Assembly: GCA_949318235.1 (NCBI GenBank)
Contig: OX439129.1
Coordinates: 38,125,601 to 38,189,600, forward strand
Source: Ecdyonurus torrentis
Lineage: Eukaryota > Arthropoda > Insecta > Ephemeroptera > Heptageniidae
Length of the DNA: 64,000 nucleotides
Reading direction: 5' to 3'
The translations under genes and the position numbers were made by a program. Positions 11,301-25,450 of this stretch are shown here, one piece after another. The notes below the pieces were generated by a model that made no database searches, was not told where the DNA came from, and saw only the letters and a list, made by a program, of their open reading frames with translations. The stretch's first letter is position 1. The number at the start of each line of letters is the position of its first letter.

Positions 11301-14300
11301 TCCCGCGCAAATATTATTTGCCCTAAAAATAAGGACGATATTTGAGTGTCTAAGAGAATAAAGAAAATGTAAACAAAGGTCTTCAAACATCAAGGCGCGT
11401 TATAGAAATTTTGCTGACATGCGCACATGTATTACTGACAGATATGTAAATCTCTTCCAAGATTATTTAGGGTCTTATGTTATAATGAGAAATTTTTTTT
11501 TATCCTTCATAATTCAGACATAAATTGTTATTGTATTTATTTTACTCGAGGCAAAAATCTTTAGTATCTAAAGGGTAAAATAAACAAAATTTATGTTATT
11601 ATGTGGGGATACAATTTTTTATTTTCTCGAACAAGAACATAAAAAAATGATTTTTTTTTGTATGATGGTTTATTTAGATTGCTATATAGTAAAGGTATAT
11701 ACATACTGCATATATACAGGGGAGGTTCCCTCTTTACGCGGTCTCTTTGTAATATTCGAGGGGGGTGGGGCCAACCAAGGTTCGTTATGTCACTTATATG
11801 TTGTCTGCTATTGACTAGAAACAATAGATCTGAATGAAAAAAAATCTCCGCACCCTTCACGGTTTTAATATTAAACTGACGCGCGCCTTTGGTCTCATAA
11901 AGTAGCTGGTTTTATTATCATTTTTATAGAAATGAAAAAAAATAATAAAAATTTAGTGAATGATGAGTAACATTTTTCTTATTGACATTATGAATAAAAG
12001 TAGTAAATGTCGGTTCTTCAAATAATACAATATATTTTTTTAAAGTAATTTTTCATGATATACCCCCTTTTCTATTTTAGTTAAAAAAATATATATTAAT
12101 AATTATGCGTTTGTAACTAAATTAGATTTGCTCTCCTTCTAACCAATTTTTTTTTTTTTTTTTTTTTTTTGCAACTGCCAACAACTGCTCATTTTAATGG
12201 GGGAGGTTATTGTGTTGTTATAATACAAATTTAATATTATAAATAACGCAGATGGTCTTAGTATTGAGGGCAGTGATTGTTATGCATGTCCAGTGATGCA
12301 TTGAAAGAAGACAATTACATTATTTGGGGGGGGGGGGGGGGATGGTGGGTTGCCGCCCCCTCGATATAATAGTAAAATAGCAGTCGCTCACGTGGTTGTT
12401 CCAACATACAAAACAGATGCGCACACATATATATATTTATATTATAATATATATTATTATACAACATATAAACTAGCTTTCAATGACACTAAATCATATC
12501 ACATATATATATAACCTTAAATTATAATAATATACAATATATAGTATTTTTTTTTTTCTGTTAAACTCTCTTAATTGTCCAAAGATAAAATAGTTAATAA
12601 TAGCTATACTAATGTGATTAATGGGGGCTAGTTTAAACCAGTTGAACAAGAAATTATATTTATACAAAAATATTTTAACATTTGGAGTTATTTATTTTAT
12701 TATACTGTAGAAAAAAAATATATATAAATTTCTATAGGTATCATTTTTAGGTCTTAATTATCTTATTATATTTAATAAAATTGAATTCAATATGTTATAG
12801 GTGTATAAGTTGTTGTGAAAACAAATCTTTTTTTTTTTATGAGAGAAAAAGCTGGTATTTATGTGTGAAATTTATTTTAATAATATTTTTGTTATTATTT
12901 ATTAGATATTTGTAAGTTGTTTCAGAATATAATATATTAGCTCGTTTATAAACTACACAAAAATATTGAGCCAGCTTCGAAAATGTTCCTTTGTTACAAA
13001 CATCTGATTATGACGTCGTTACCTGTTTACCACGATTATATATAATGGTCGATCATTGTTATTTATTTTTTTAGAACTTTGAACTTGATAAGAATGAAAG
13101 AAGCTTCCCAAAAAAAGTTCCAGTATCAATATGCAACTCACTTTTATCAGCTCAAAAGAAAAAAATATCAACCAATGAATGTGTGTTATTTTGTTGGTCA
13201 GCCAATCACTGTTGAGCTTTACTTTACAGAACGAGCTATTATATTATAAAAACAATGTGTTGTTGCTCAATTTATGTTGTGTCAATTATATTAAATTTGA
13301 TCTGATAGCTATTAAATACGATATACACATTTTCCATATTATTATACACATATAGTTGACAAAATGAAAATATTTTGTAGAAAGTAGCAGCTTCAAAAAT
13401 AGGATAGAATTTTCTGATATTTTAATAGCCTCCGGAAAATTTAGAGAAATTAATTATGTAAGCAATAATAATTGAGACTGAAAACCTTCTTTTTCATTCC
13501 ATATAATAAATTTTAGTATTGAAATTAGGTTCTATATAATATTTACTTTAAAATTAGGAATTTTGTATGGTGTATACTGTATAATATATGTTATTATTTG
13601 TATATACTTTTTTTTTCTACTCCAGTGTGTACATTTTATTATAAATAATCATTATGGTCTATTTAGTAATCAAATTGAAGGATTCAAAAGTAACCAAAGA
13701 ATTTTGATAAATCCTTTTATAACATGTTGAGTTAACAAAATACACATCTATTTGAAAAGTGTCTTCAGCTTCTTCTTCTTCTTTTTTTTTTTTTTTTTTT
13801 TTACGTTTCGTCTAATATAATACATCTTGTTATTTGAAGTACACGAGACACTCTGCATAGTCAGTCAGGTTGTAAGTATTTTGATAAACATAAGGATGAT
13901 CCATAATATAATAAGAGAAAAGATCGTATATACGTAAGTAGCACGAAAACATCCAATTGATGATATACAAAACCGGTCCTACTCGTTTTTTTTTTTTTTT
14001 TTTGTTAATAATACGATAGAGAATTATTATTATTTTTGGTAGTAAGGCTTATTGACAAAAATTCTATATACATATAAGGATAGAACCTATAGCGTTTCAC
14101 TTTTCAAATTATTTGAAGTACTCAATTAATTTGAAATTTTCATCACATATAACGTAATTATCAAAATGTAAATTATAAAAAAAGATGACAAGTTTCTATT
14201 TTTTTTTTCCTTCCAGTTTGTCACTACAGAGTGTATAATAAAAGATTCTCACGGTTAAAATTTGTATATTTATTTTGAAATGATTCTATATGGTTTCTTA

Positions 14301-17300
14301 TTTCTTATATAAAATTAATATAATGAGGTGTTTTTATCATTTGACGTATATAGGAACATTAAAATTTTTCAGAGGTAATAATCAAACTTTTTTTTTTACT
14401 ACATATAAAAGAACTCTATAACCAAATTTTTTTTTATGATAATGCCGTTTTCTAAACTATAGAACAAAAATTTATACGAACCGGTATAATATATTTTTTG
14501 AAATATTATTTTTAATGAAGCCTATAGCTATATTATGTTTAAAAAAAAAAAAATCAAACCACGTTTTCATTTTTAAGTTAATTTGAATAAAATGTTTTCT
14601 CTTTGATGGAGAAGAATTTTCTTTATCTTCCCCTCTCTTTTTTTTTTGTCGTTTCTTATCAGCCGATGCACTAAAATTGAACCGCCGTTGCGTACTTTGC
14701 ACCTGCGAGAATGTAATTTAGCCTAAAGCTCTTTATTTTCCCCGTGCCCCTCCCTTCTTCACGTGTTGCTAATAATAAATATTGAACCTAGTATGAGGAC
14801 CTATCTTGTTTTCGTATATGTATAGCTCTATAGTATAACGAGAAAAACAAAATGCACCCATATATTATAATCAAGGCAAAAAGGGATTATTAATGCGGTC
14901 ACAAGTTTTGTTTTTATCTATATAGTGATAACATGTTATCTAATATACTACTAATAATGAACTGATGTTTTTGAAAAAAAAGTTACATTGCAGTTTATTG
15001 TGCACATGAGCAATAAATTGAGTAATCAATATTATTTATTATACGTATGCCTATTTTTCTAATTTTCAAGGATTAGGTCACTTAATTGTCGTTTATTTCT
15101 TATTAGAAGGGTCGTTTTAATGAACTTCTTACTATTAAGATTACTTTATTGTGTGTGTTTTACTCTCTATATTCTGAATTACAAGTTTTTACATTATAAG
15201 TTGTGCAATATCACATACTCAAGAGAGATGTTCTATAGAGAAGAAAAAGTAATCAGTTCATCCGGCTATAGCCACGCGTTTGATTTACATTCATGTGACT
15301 CATACAGATGAACAGACATACATTTCGTCCCTTCTCGTCTTTAATATAAAGTGATAATCCTACACATATGACTTATAAGCCCTCACACATCACCCTCTGG
15401 TTTATACTTATTATAAGACGTTTCATCTTTCTATATACCACCAGTGCCTGCACTCACAAAATATAGGCTCTAAAATTTGCATTTTGATAAATTGCTAGAG
15501 ATATACGAAAGAAGTAAGTGACTTGGATAAAATTAGAAACTTGGGAATTTTTTTTAGGGTTGTTTATTTGCTCTGAGAACATAAAATATTTTATGAATTC
15601 TCTTGAGACTCGACCATATAGTATATTATGTATATTGTATAGACAATCTCTTAAATTGTACTACAGAGTATAAAATTTACAGTTATACTTGTTGTAAGTG
15701 ATAAGGAACTATTTATTTAAGATAAAAATATTAGTATGCAACAGTCGATTCTATATAAACACAAAATTATTCTTTTCGTTTTTTTTTAATGTAATAAACA
15801 ATTACAATACACTAACATTTAACTATTGTTATTATGTACCGAATATTATGTTCATATACAATGGAATGAAATTAACTTTTTAGAGGTTTTCCTAACGGCC
15901 ACTCACTCAAGTATTAATATATTCATTTACTTTTATAATGTATATTTAACACTAATATGTATATTTTTAGCATAATTTAAGTATGAATACAAAGAATAGT
16001 TGTTGTTTAGCTTTATGAAAAAAAAAAAAAAAAAAAAAAAAAAACTAAAATATAGGAGGGAAAAGTAGGCGTGGTAGCCTGCAGGTATAGACATTGTGTG
16101 GCTTATAATAAGTATCAAGAAGTTTCGTGTGCCAAAAATATTATATAAAATATCAATTGAATTGATATATCAAGTCATATAATTTGCAAAACTCCGCCTT
16201 TGCATATTTGTATACACGTCTTTCCTATATATATATTATGATCTGCACCCCCTGTGTCACCACCACATTTTGTGGCTAACTGTATATGAATATAAGTAAG
16301 AAAAATAGCCACCTCTCTTTCTCCCCTATTTTATATTCATACCAAGTTAAGAGAAGTGTATTGTAGGTCAGAAATTTTATATAATATGGAGCAAAGGCAA
16401 AAAGGCAGTTATTCAACCCTTTTAACAAGCTTTTGACTGAAAGAGAGTATAAAAATATCATATTTGTCTATGTGCTCTACTGCACTTGAAAATAACATAT
16501 TTTTTAATTGGTTTATGCTTCAATGTTATATATTTTTGTATACTGCAGAGCAAGCAAATGAGCGTGACCATCTTGTAGACTATAGTATACGTATATTTAA
16601 TTAAAATTAATAAAAATTAATGTATCGTATAAATGGTGAATAAAGTTCGTTATGGTTTTCACTATTCAAACTTCATACCGTATAGAATTTTGTATATAGA
16701 ATATAAGTAATTGGTCAATTAGCAAGGTAAATATAATTTTAATAATTATTATACTTCCTATAGATATAATATAACTTGGTTATAGGAGAAAAGTAACATG
16801 AAGATAACGTTATCGATGCTATTCACTGATGTTATTTAAAAATATAAAATTGATACGGATAGAAAGAATTATTTTCCCTATGTAAAATTATCTAAGTTAA
16901 TTGTGTCAATCAAGTAAAGTCCCGAAGTTGTGATGACAGTCGACAAGCTCATCACGTCACTCTCTCTGTCTCTCTCTCTCTCTCTCTGCTGGCAATACAA
17001 AACGCTGACATTGTGACGATAATTGCAGCAAGAGGAGAGGAGAGCAAGAGAGACTTGCAACCATCGAACCAGACATACCAACATCCTGCCCTCGTAACCA
17101 AACGACCTTGCTAACCCAACCATCATGACCCTGCTCATATAAATCATAATTAATCGCTTAATTAAATTGTTTAATTACAAAATACAATACTCATTTGCGT
17201 TTTTTTATATATATATATATATAATATTGATTTTTTTTCGATGACAAAAGAGCAAATTTATTTAAAAATTGTACGTGAGGGTAAATTTTTATATATCGCA

Positions 17301-18745
17301 GCACGTGTTTATAGCAATTGTGTGCTCCAACGTTTTTATTTTACTTATTCTTTTTTATGTAATGAAATATTGAAAGTGATTTCCAAGCATTACTAAATAA
17401 TAGTATACAACAATAATACAGTAATAATAATGAGAAGAAAAAAAAAAGGGGGGGGGGTTAGATGGGAAGTGGGCGTGTCGTCACCTTTAACCTTAATATA
17501 TTTTTGTCTTCTACGTTAATCCCCCTTCATTCTCTCCATTGAGGGTATTTTTCACCCCCTTTGCCCTCTCTCTGGCACAAAAAGTAATTATTTGTCCCAC
17601 TTGATGACTCTTATGTGTGACACCACGCTGCGACTTTTTTTTTTTCCCAACAAAAATAATAGAAAAAGGTAAATAAATATTTCGATTAAAAAATGGTTGG
17701 TTGTTGTTTTGCTAAAGTGAAAAGGAAAAAAAAAAATGTAACTCACGTGGTATGTGTCAAGTTCACTCATACTCACGTTTTGATGTAACGTTTCTTTATA
17801 CATATGTGATATATTTAGATAAGCTTTGCAGTATTATGTATATATAAACTACCCTATATATTATGAAGTTCATGTATGTATATGTGACCAGTGAAAATTT
17901 TTGCTCCCCTTTAGTTTTCCATTCATTTCCCCTTTCATTTCCTTACACGTGAGCTCTTATATTAGAGAGTCCCGCAATCGAAATAAGCTTTTTCTTGCAT
18001 AGTCGTCGTATTACACGCAACTGTTTTATTTGAAAAGTACCACGAAATTGAAAACGTGCTACTGGACATTAAAAATTATGATCTATACCCCCCCCCTCTA
18101 TCACTATATAAAAAGCATTGAACTTTTTTTTTTTTTTATGTTCTGACCTTTCAACAAAATTAAAATCACTGAAAAATATGATGCAAAATTATTATACTCT
18201 ATTTTAATGAATCATTGAATATTTTTATTATGTAAATTTTATATAATAGCTACACAAAAAAAGAGAATTACAAAATATAAATTTTAATGATGAAACATAA
18301 ATTATTAAATTTTATTATACAGAAATAATAATATTATTGTTGAAATTTTTCATGAAATGAAAAGGAGCTTTTTTAAAAACACAAAAAGAGTTTAAATAAA
18401 TTATATCTAGAATTCATTATATTGTATAATATAAATAGTTATTCAATATAATATATATATAATTATGTCAACCAAAAGCTCGGGTTTTGTGTGGTTTTTA
18501 CAGCTACAATAATAGTGTAATATTGTTCATGCAGATACAGAAATTGGTGCGGTTATACTGGAATAATTCATTCACTGGATAAGCTGCATTATGACTAGAT
18601 TAAATCTCTTCTGGCATGAAATCTTTTTCATTGTGTGCTATTTTTTTCTCGCTCTCTCTTTATTATTCGCTATTTACGTTTTTGTATGTGTATAATTGAA
18701 TTTTTAAATATATGCCCAACAACTGGTATCGCTGTGTGCAATAGT

Positions 18746-18748
<3 letters not shown>

Positions 18749-18787
<39 letters not shown>
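18749..18787. repeat. Poly-A run
   Basis: About 39 uninterrupted A bases. Confidence 0.9.
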
Positions 18788-18792
<5 letters not shown>

Positions 18793-20258
18793 TATATTGT
18801 GTCACTCTGGTATATAGTTTAAAATTATATCTTTGCGTTATGTAAGTCATTGATGAAAATCTAAAAGCATCATCCCTTACATATTGATGAAAATCAACCC
18901 CCTGATGTGATTCAAAGCAGCGGAAGATTGGATGCTACTTGAAGCATGATATTTTCTTATACAAGTTCTAGATAACATTGGAAATATACGATGACAGAAA
19001 ACATACCCTCACATTTTGTGTCCGCTCGAAATGTTATACGAGGATTAAATTTAATTAGTTTTAATAAATTAAGAAGAGACACTGAAAAGACACGTATATC
19101 GGATTATAACAATTTTATGAAGCATTGATTTTCAACAAGTTAGAGAGAGAGAGAGAGAGAGGAGATATTATAGAGTATACTGCACACAGGTACTTATAGA
19201 TATCAAAATACCAACCGTGAGATAATTAATACACTGCAAAAATACCATGCAAAAAAATTTACACTAAAATTTGTGTATCGCGTTACGGTTTATATCATTT
19301 TTTTTTTCTTTCTCTTTCTTTCCTGTGGGAATTAAAAGTCCCCTCTCCTTAGATCACGGACAGCTGCCAGGGTGGCCAAAAAGTCTGCTCTACTTTTTTT
19401 CCTTCTTATTCTGTACTGAATACTCCAGAATATTATATGAAAAGTAAATGTATTGTTAACATAAAGCACTCGCTACACTGGACTTTCATACCAGTACTCT
19501 CGACAAAATTTTCCGCAATGAATGTGACATTTTTTTTTTTTTTTTTTGCATAATATATGTATATAAGAAACAAGAAGGTATTGGATGACAATATGTTATA
19601 TTATTAAACTTCATATATAACAATGGAATATATATACATATATACGCATAATATTCATGAGTTATTATACAACCGGTCTTTTGCATGCGTACTATATGTT
19701 GTATAGAAAAATCTTCAACATCATCGTCTAGCTGTCTCATCTCTCATAATGCAAAACGTTTGGACACGTGATAAAAAAAACAACTTAAGATTATAATACA
19801 TAAATGACATTATGAAAAATCAAGTTTACGTTTTTTTTATAATGTGTAATATCATTTTTTTTTCTTCTTATATATATAAGGTGACTTGGTGGTCTATAAT
19901 GCATTTTTCCGTTGTAAATCGCTGAGAAATTTCAACAGAGACAAGATATTATTATTACAAGAAATTAATAAGTTTGATTTTTTTTTCTACTTTTTATATA
20001 AAAAATATTCAACATTTTTTCTTTCATTTTTGTAATTATTTTACCGGTACTCGTACACGGAAAGAAGAAATTATGATGTAATTTATATATTCTATGTCAT
20101 ATACAGTATAGCATACAACAATGATAAATCAGAATATTTGTCTTGTTCAACGAAATATTTATGCTATGGACCATACTCTATAAAACAAAATCAATTATGA
20201 ATAAAATAATGATGACATTGAGCTAACATGATTTGTCTGTTTTTATTTTTGACCGTGC

Positions 20259-20304
20259 AATAACGATAATGACATTTTACATGTAAAATGTCATTATTGT
20301 TATT
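20259..20304. repeat. Near-perfect 46-bp palindrome
   Basis: Two 23-base arms meet without a loop at TTACATGTAA; the inner 22 bases are a perfect palindrome and the outer arms differ at one position. It contains two inverted copies of AATGACATTTTAC. No target duplication is seen, so it may be the core of a decayed hairpin element or a cruciform-prone site. Confidence 0.85.
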
Positions 20305-22170
20305 ATAATTTTGCAATTTACGATAATGAGAAAATAATTTGCCATGATGTTGACATTTTTTTTTTCATACCCCATCCCATTTAAAGTCTCTTCATATAAA
20401 GTTTAATTTGCTATAAAAATAATCATTAATTTACTTATTGACATTTTTTGAATGATATTTAAATGCCACATTGACTCTTATTATAGATACTTTATAATGT
20501 TGGTATGACAAATTATATTTTTACACTTTGTGGTGATGATGATGATACTTATAGAATCACTTCTAATTTTTTTATAACACCTGCTTTAAGTGTCCCCCCC
20601 CCCTCCCCTATATATATATGTAAGAGGCGTGGTGGATACTAAATTTTGTCGTCACACGATATATCTATTAATTATTATTATATAGTTTGAAGTTCTATCC
20701 ATGTATACAACTATTGAATTCTTTTCAAATTTTTTCTTTAAAATATAGAAAATTTGCAACAATGTCAATATCTTTCCACTGCTTTGATTTATTTTTCTGT
20801 AAAGGGACGATCACAAGCAAAAATTTAGAGCAAACTTACTGAGAGAGGGCATTTTTTTTTCTTCAGTCATAAATCTCACCTCCTTTACATAATATATTTT
20901 TCCTCTATATGTTGTCCACGGATTTAGTGTATTGTAAAGCTGCGATATGTACTATGTACCCCCTCCCATCCCCCTTGATATATATATTTTTTATTTCTTC
21001 CTTTCTTCTTATACCTTGCGTATAAAAACATAAATGCCTACGATTACGTTTGTATTTATGATGTTGTAATGTATACATGAATTTAAATATGATATAATAA
21101 ACCTTTTCACTCTTTTAGTTGTTGACTGTATAAATGACAATTTAAGCAATGGTAATTAGAACATGAATTTTTACTTTACTGTTTTTGTTGACAGTATTTA
21201 AATATTCATAATGTTTTATACAAACGTATTATTTAAAAAAAATTAAGGTAATAAAAAAAAAAAGTATTATAAATGTGTATACGTTATTTATATAATGATA
21301 TTAATTTAATGTTTTTTTTTAACTAGTATAATTTAACTGCTATTTTTTTTATAACATGTGAGGGATTATATATATATATTTTTTTTGCATCATGTTATAG
21401 TGAAAAAAAAAATCACATAATAACTTTATCTAGTGGAGGATAACGATTTTATCAATGGGTTAATTAAGAAAATATTTTTATTTGAGGCACGATTTTCGTG
21501 GTTATATAATGTAATTCCAATTATTTTTTCCTGTCAAGTAGCAATATTTTTGTTTATACTATCATAATTATATCATTCCAATGGCATAACACGGTTGTTT
21601 TTTTATTACTTTTTATTTATATATTACAGTATAATATAATCGAAAAATAACTGATATTTATGAGAAATCTATAGTAATATTTTTGTAAATTCCGTTTTCT
21701 TTAGTTAAACCATAACTTTGTGGTACTCAACGGAAACTTATTTTGTATACAGTAATTTATGTAAAGAATTTAAATATAAGGGAGAGTAATATCATTTCTG
21801 TAAGTATGGGATTTAGAATTATTATTTTTAACGTACCGGTACCATTGCGTATATTTCAATATAATGCTTTATCTTTTGGATAATTCCAATAATACCTGTC
21901 AGATTTATTCGATTTTTTTTTATTCCCTCGATCATAATATATAATATAGGATTAAATCACATTAATATTCTTTTCATGATAACAATAATCATGTTTCCAT
22001 TCAGTACAATGCAATTCCTTTGCCATAACTTTGATTTCTGATTATAGACACATGCAGGTATATTACTTTGTATTATTGATACATGGTGTATCACAAAATA
22101 TAACATAATAATAATATATACAACTGATATATAGAAATGTTTTATGTCATAAATTTCATATTCATTGTAG

Positions 22171-22171
<1 letters not shown>

Positions 22172-22211
<40 letters not shown>
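22172..22211. repeat. Poly-A run
   Basis: About 40 uninterrupted A bases. Read on the - strand, this produces a long Phe run inside a spurious frame. Confidence 0.9.
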
Positions 22212-22214
<3 letters not shown>

Positions 22215-23150
22215 GTGTGAAATGACAATAATAAAAAAAGAACTTGATTTGAAATGTAATGTAATATAAAAAAATATTTTAATATCACAAAAGTTTGTAT
22301 CAAGTATAGAAAAAAAAACTTCTTGTCTTACTATCTTTTTATAGATATGTGTATGAGAAAAGAGAAGGGCTGGTTGCACCCCTAAAAAGACCCTCCCTTT
22401 TTTTTTTCCTTTAACTATGACCCCTTCTCTTCTCTCCACTTTTTTTTTACCACAGTCCACAAATAAGTAAAAGAAGCCTCAGTAGTATTACCTAGGAATT
22501 TTACTATCGATTTTTTTATATTATTCTTTCATTCTTATTATTTTTGTGCTAGTCACATACAGGTACAAACTATATCAACAACAAAAGAAAATAATAACAA
22601 AACAATTTATTTAAATGAACTATACATTTTTAGGTACATGTAACATCTATAAAAAAACTACAAAGTATTTTATATGAAATTTATTTTCGTGATTCTATTT
22701 TCTTCATGATGTCAACCCATGTAATTATAAAAAAAACAAACTATTTTTACTTTTACCCTCTCTCATTATTTTACTTTCAATGTTTTATATAATATTTAAA
22801 TTTAATAGTAATTTTAAAGTCATAATAAAATTTTCCGCTTATATTTTATATAGGTAACAAATTTATTTGTCAACTAAAACATATTAAATTTGTATCCCTC
22901 TTCGTCTTTATAAATTATAAAATTTTAACAATGAATTTTATTTATGAAAGAATACAAAGACAATATTATTAAAAAAAACAAAAAAAAAACTTGTATTACA
23001 TAACAACAATGGAACAATACTTAATTAATTTTAGCAAATATATGTATTTTTTGTCATTTTGACAAATTTGATAATTTTTATATCTTTTTCATGTTTTTAC
23101 GATCATATTTTTGCTTTATCATTATTACCAAGAGATTTTTTTATATTATC

Positions 23151-23151
<1 letters not shown>

Positions 23152-23182
<31 letters not shown>
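23152..23182. repeat. (CT)n microsatellite
   Basis: About 15 CT units. Confidence 0.95.
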
Positions 23183-23185
<3 letters not shown>

Positions 23186-24645
23186 GTTTAATTAGTAAAA
23201 TGTAATAAGGCAAGATACCCCTTGCTTTAGGAATTACTTTTATTGTTGAACTCTATTAACGAGACCAACATCCAAAGTAAGAAGCAAGTAACTGTAGTGA
23301 GTGCATTTTGAAAATCCTCCATTTAATTGAACTGACAGTCCCTCTTGACTCGATCTTATCTTCATCTAATCCTCTCTCATATACAATTTTTTTTTTATCA
23401 AAGTTTATTTTAATTAATTTGATAATATAAGAAAGGACTGTATGCTCCAGTATATACTTTTTTTTTTATATATAATCCCTTTCATAGTTCCTAATCTTGA
23501 GATATACATCACGCAAATTAAAAAGTTTTTTTTTTAATATTATTATTTTTCTCAACTGTCATCTTTAGATAAATAAAGATTTTTTTGGGAGGAGGGGGGG
23601 TTGTATGGGAAAGATTTGGATAGTTGTAGCATGAATTTTATAGCAAGAAAACACGAGAATGTGTAATGAAAATAATAGATTATATTTATAGTTGTACACA
23701 GCACCTCCTTTTGATTCAACGTTTCACTACTTTTTTTCTTCTTTTTTTGTATGAAAGAACTTCCGAGTAATATCATTTCAAAAAGTGCGTATAAATTTCC
23801 CTCATTATAGTGTCTTTAAAAATTCATCATAATAAAATAAAAATGTATATTATAACAAGTAATTAAATTGTAATTTGTGTAAATCTCACGCGTTCCTATA
23901 TTTAAAAAGATTCTTTACGTATAATATCATCATTTTTTTTTTCTTTGATAATTTTTTTAATATAATTTGTCGTGTCAAGTTTATACTAATAACAAGAAAA
24001 ATCTATTTGATGAATCGTTCTAATTTTATTTTTAAATTTTTATGCAGTTTTACGACGCCTTGCAAAGCTTTTAATATATTTTATATACACAGTATACTAT
24101 GTAGTTTCGTTATCATGTAAAATATCGTACCTAATAAAATTTTTTTTTTCGGAGGTGTTGACATTGTCCAAGGCTTTATATTATGTATAATACACGTGTA
24201 ATATTATTACGTGACCTTGCATATAAATTATAATTCTTTATAGGACTCTGCTCTGATATATATTTTTTTTTTTACAAAAAGTAACTTCACAACAACGAGC
24301 TTACAAAACTTTATAATATAACATTTTTCTTCTTTCCCCCCCCCCCCTTTTTTTTTTTTTTTTTTAGTTCTATCATTATTGACAAGAAAAAAAGGTTATT
24401 TTTTTTTTCATAGAATGTATACAGAAAATGTATACGAAATATATATATTTTTTTTGCTCTCTCTTCCCCGGTAACAAGATTGTTTGTTTATTCAAGTAGT
24501 GCATCAGCAAGGCTCGACAATTAGTTTAATATTGACTCTTTACATTATATGAAGCACGTTCATTTCAAAAGTTTGTGTAATATGTTAGTAAATTTGAGTG
24601 CTCTTCAAACGAATAAGGTTCTCTTAATTAAATATTATATTATAT

Positions 24646-24654
<9 letters not shown>

Positions 24655-24710
<56 letters not shown>
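24655..24710. repeat. (TA)n microsatellite
   Basis: About 28 TA units. Confidence 0.95.
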
Positions 24711-24711
<1 letters not shown>

Positions 24712-25369
24712 GTAAGTCTTTGCTATTTTATATAATTATTTAATAATATTATATAAAATAGTGTATAAATTAAGTTGAGGTACTTTAATGGAATTAGATT
24801 TTCAATGTTAAGTTTAAATGTAGCAAAAACTTTATATGAGAAAAACATTATGCGCGGTATGTTCTATAAATTATGATTATTATTATATATGTTTTTTTTT
24901 TTACACTGCTGAATTGTAATTATAAAGAGGAAATTGTGTTTTTAATTATGTATTTTTTGGATGAAATATTATGAAATGTAGTTTTATTATATATATATAT
25001 ATATATATTTATTATCTGACTACAAAAATGTAAATAAATTTATTTATAGTTTAAATGTTAGTAATATGTAATATATCATAATTTTATGTAACGTTATCAG
25101 AGCAGTAATTTAAAGTTACATGTTTATTAGAATGACAGAATGTTTGTTTTTCTATTAAAAGTGAATTATGTATATAATAATTATGATAAAAAACATAACA
25201 TTTTTTGCAGTACCATATTCTGGTTTAAAATAGTAAATTTTTATATCAATACATTAACTATAATAAAACAATAAATAAAATAGAAATATCCTCTGAATAT
25301 ATAATTGAGCACTACATTAATATGGTTCATAGTTCATAGTAGCAGTGGCAATGAAAAATGTCTCTGATT

Positions 25370-25450
25370 GCATGAGTTGTGGTGCTGGTGCTCGTCACGT
25401 GGTTCACGTGCGTGTCAGGCGGTGCCTCATGGTGCCTCGTGGTCCCACCC
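25370..25450. promoter_or_regulatory. GC-rich patch with paired CACGTG E-boxes
   Basis: Two perfect CACGTG palindromes at 25396 and 25405 are spaced 9 bp start to start, in a locally GC-rich block with repeated GGTGCCTC phrases. CACGTG is bound by bHLH-zip factors such as Myc/Max and USF. It lies about 2 kb upstream of the first certain canoe coding exon. A candidate intronic enhancer only. Confidence 0.3.

Noticed and set aside
21957..22460. 167-residue - strand open frame
   Set aside because: It reads through a 40-base poly-A tract (Phe run) and has a low-complexity Ile/Phe/Tyr composition typical of AT-rich DNA.
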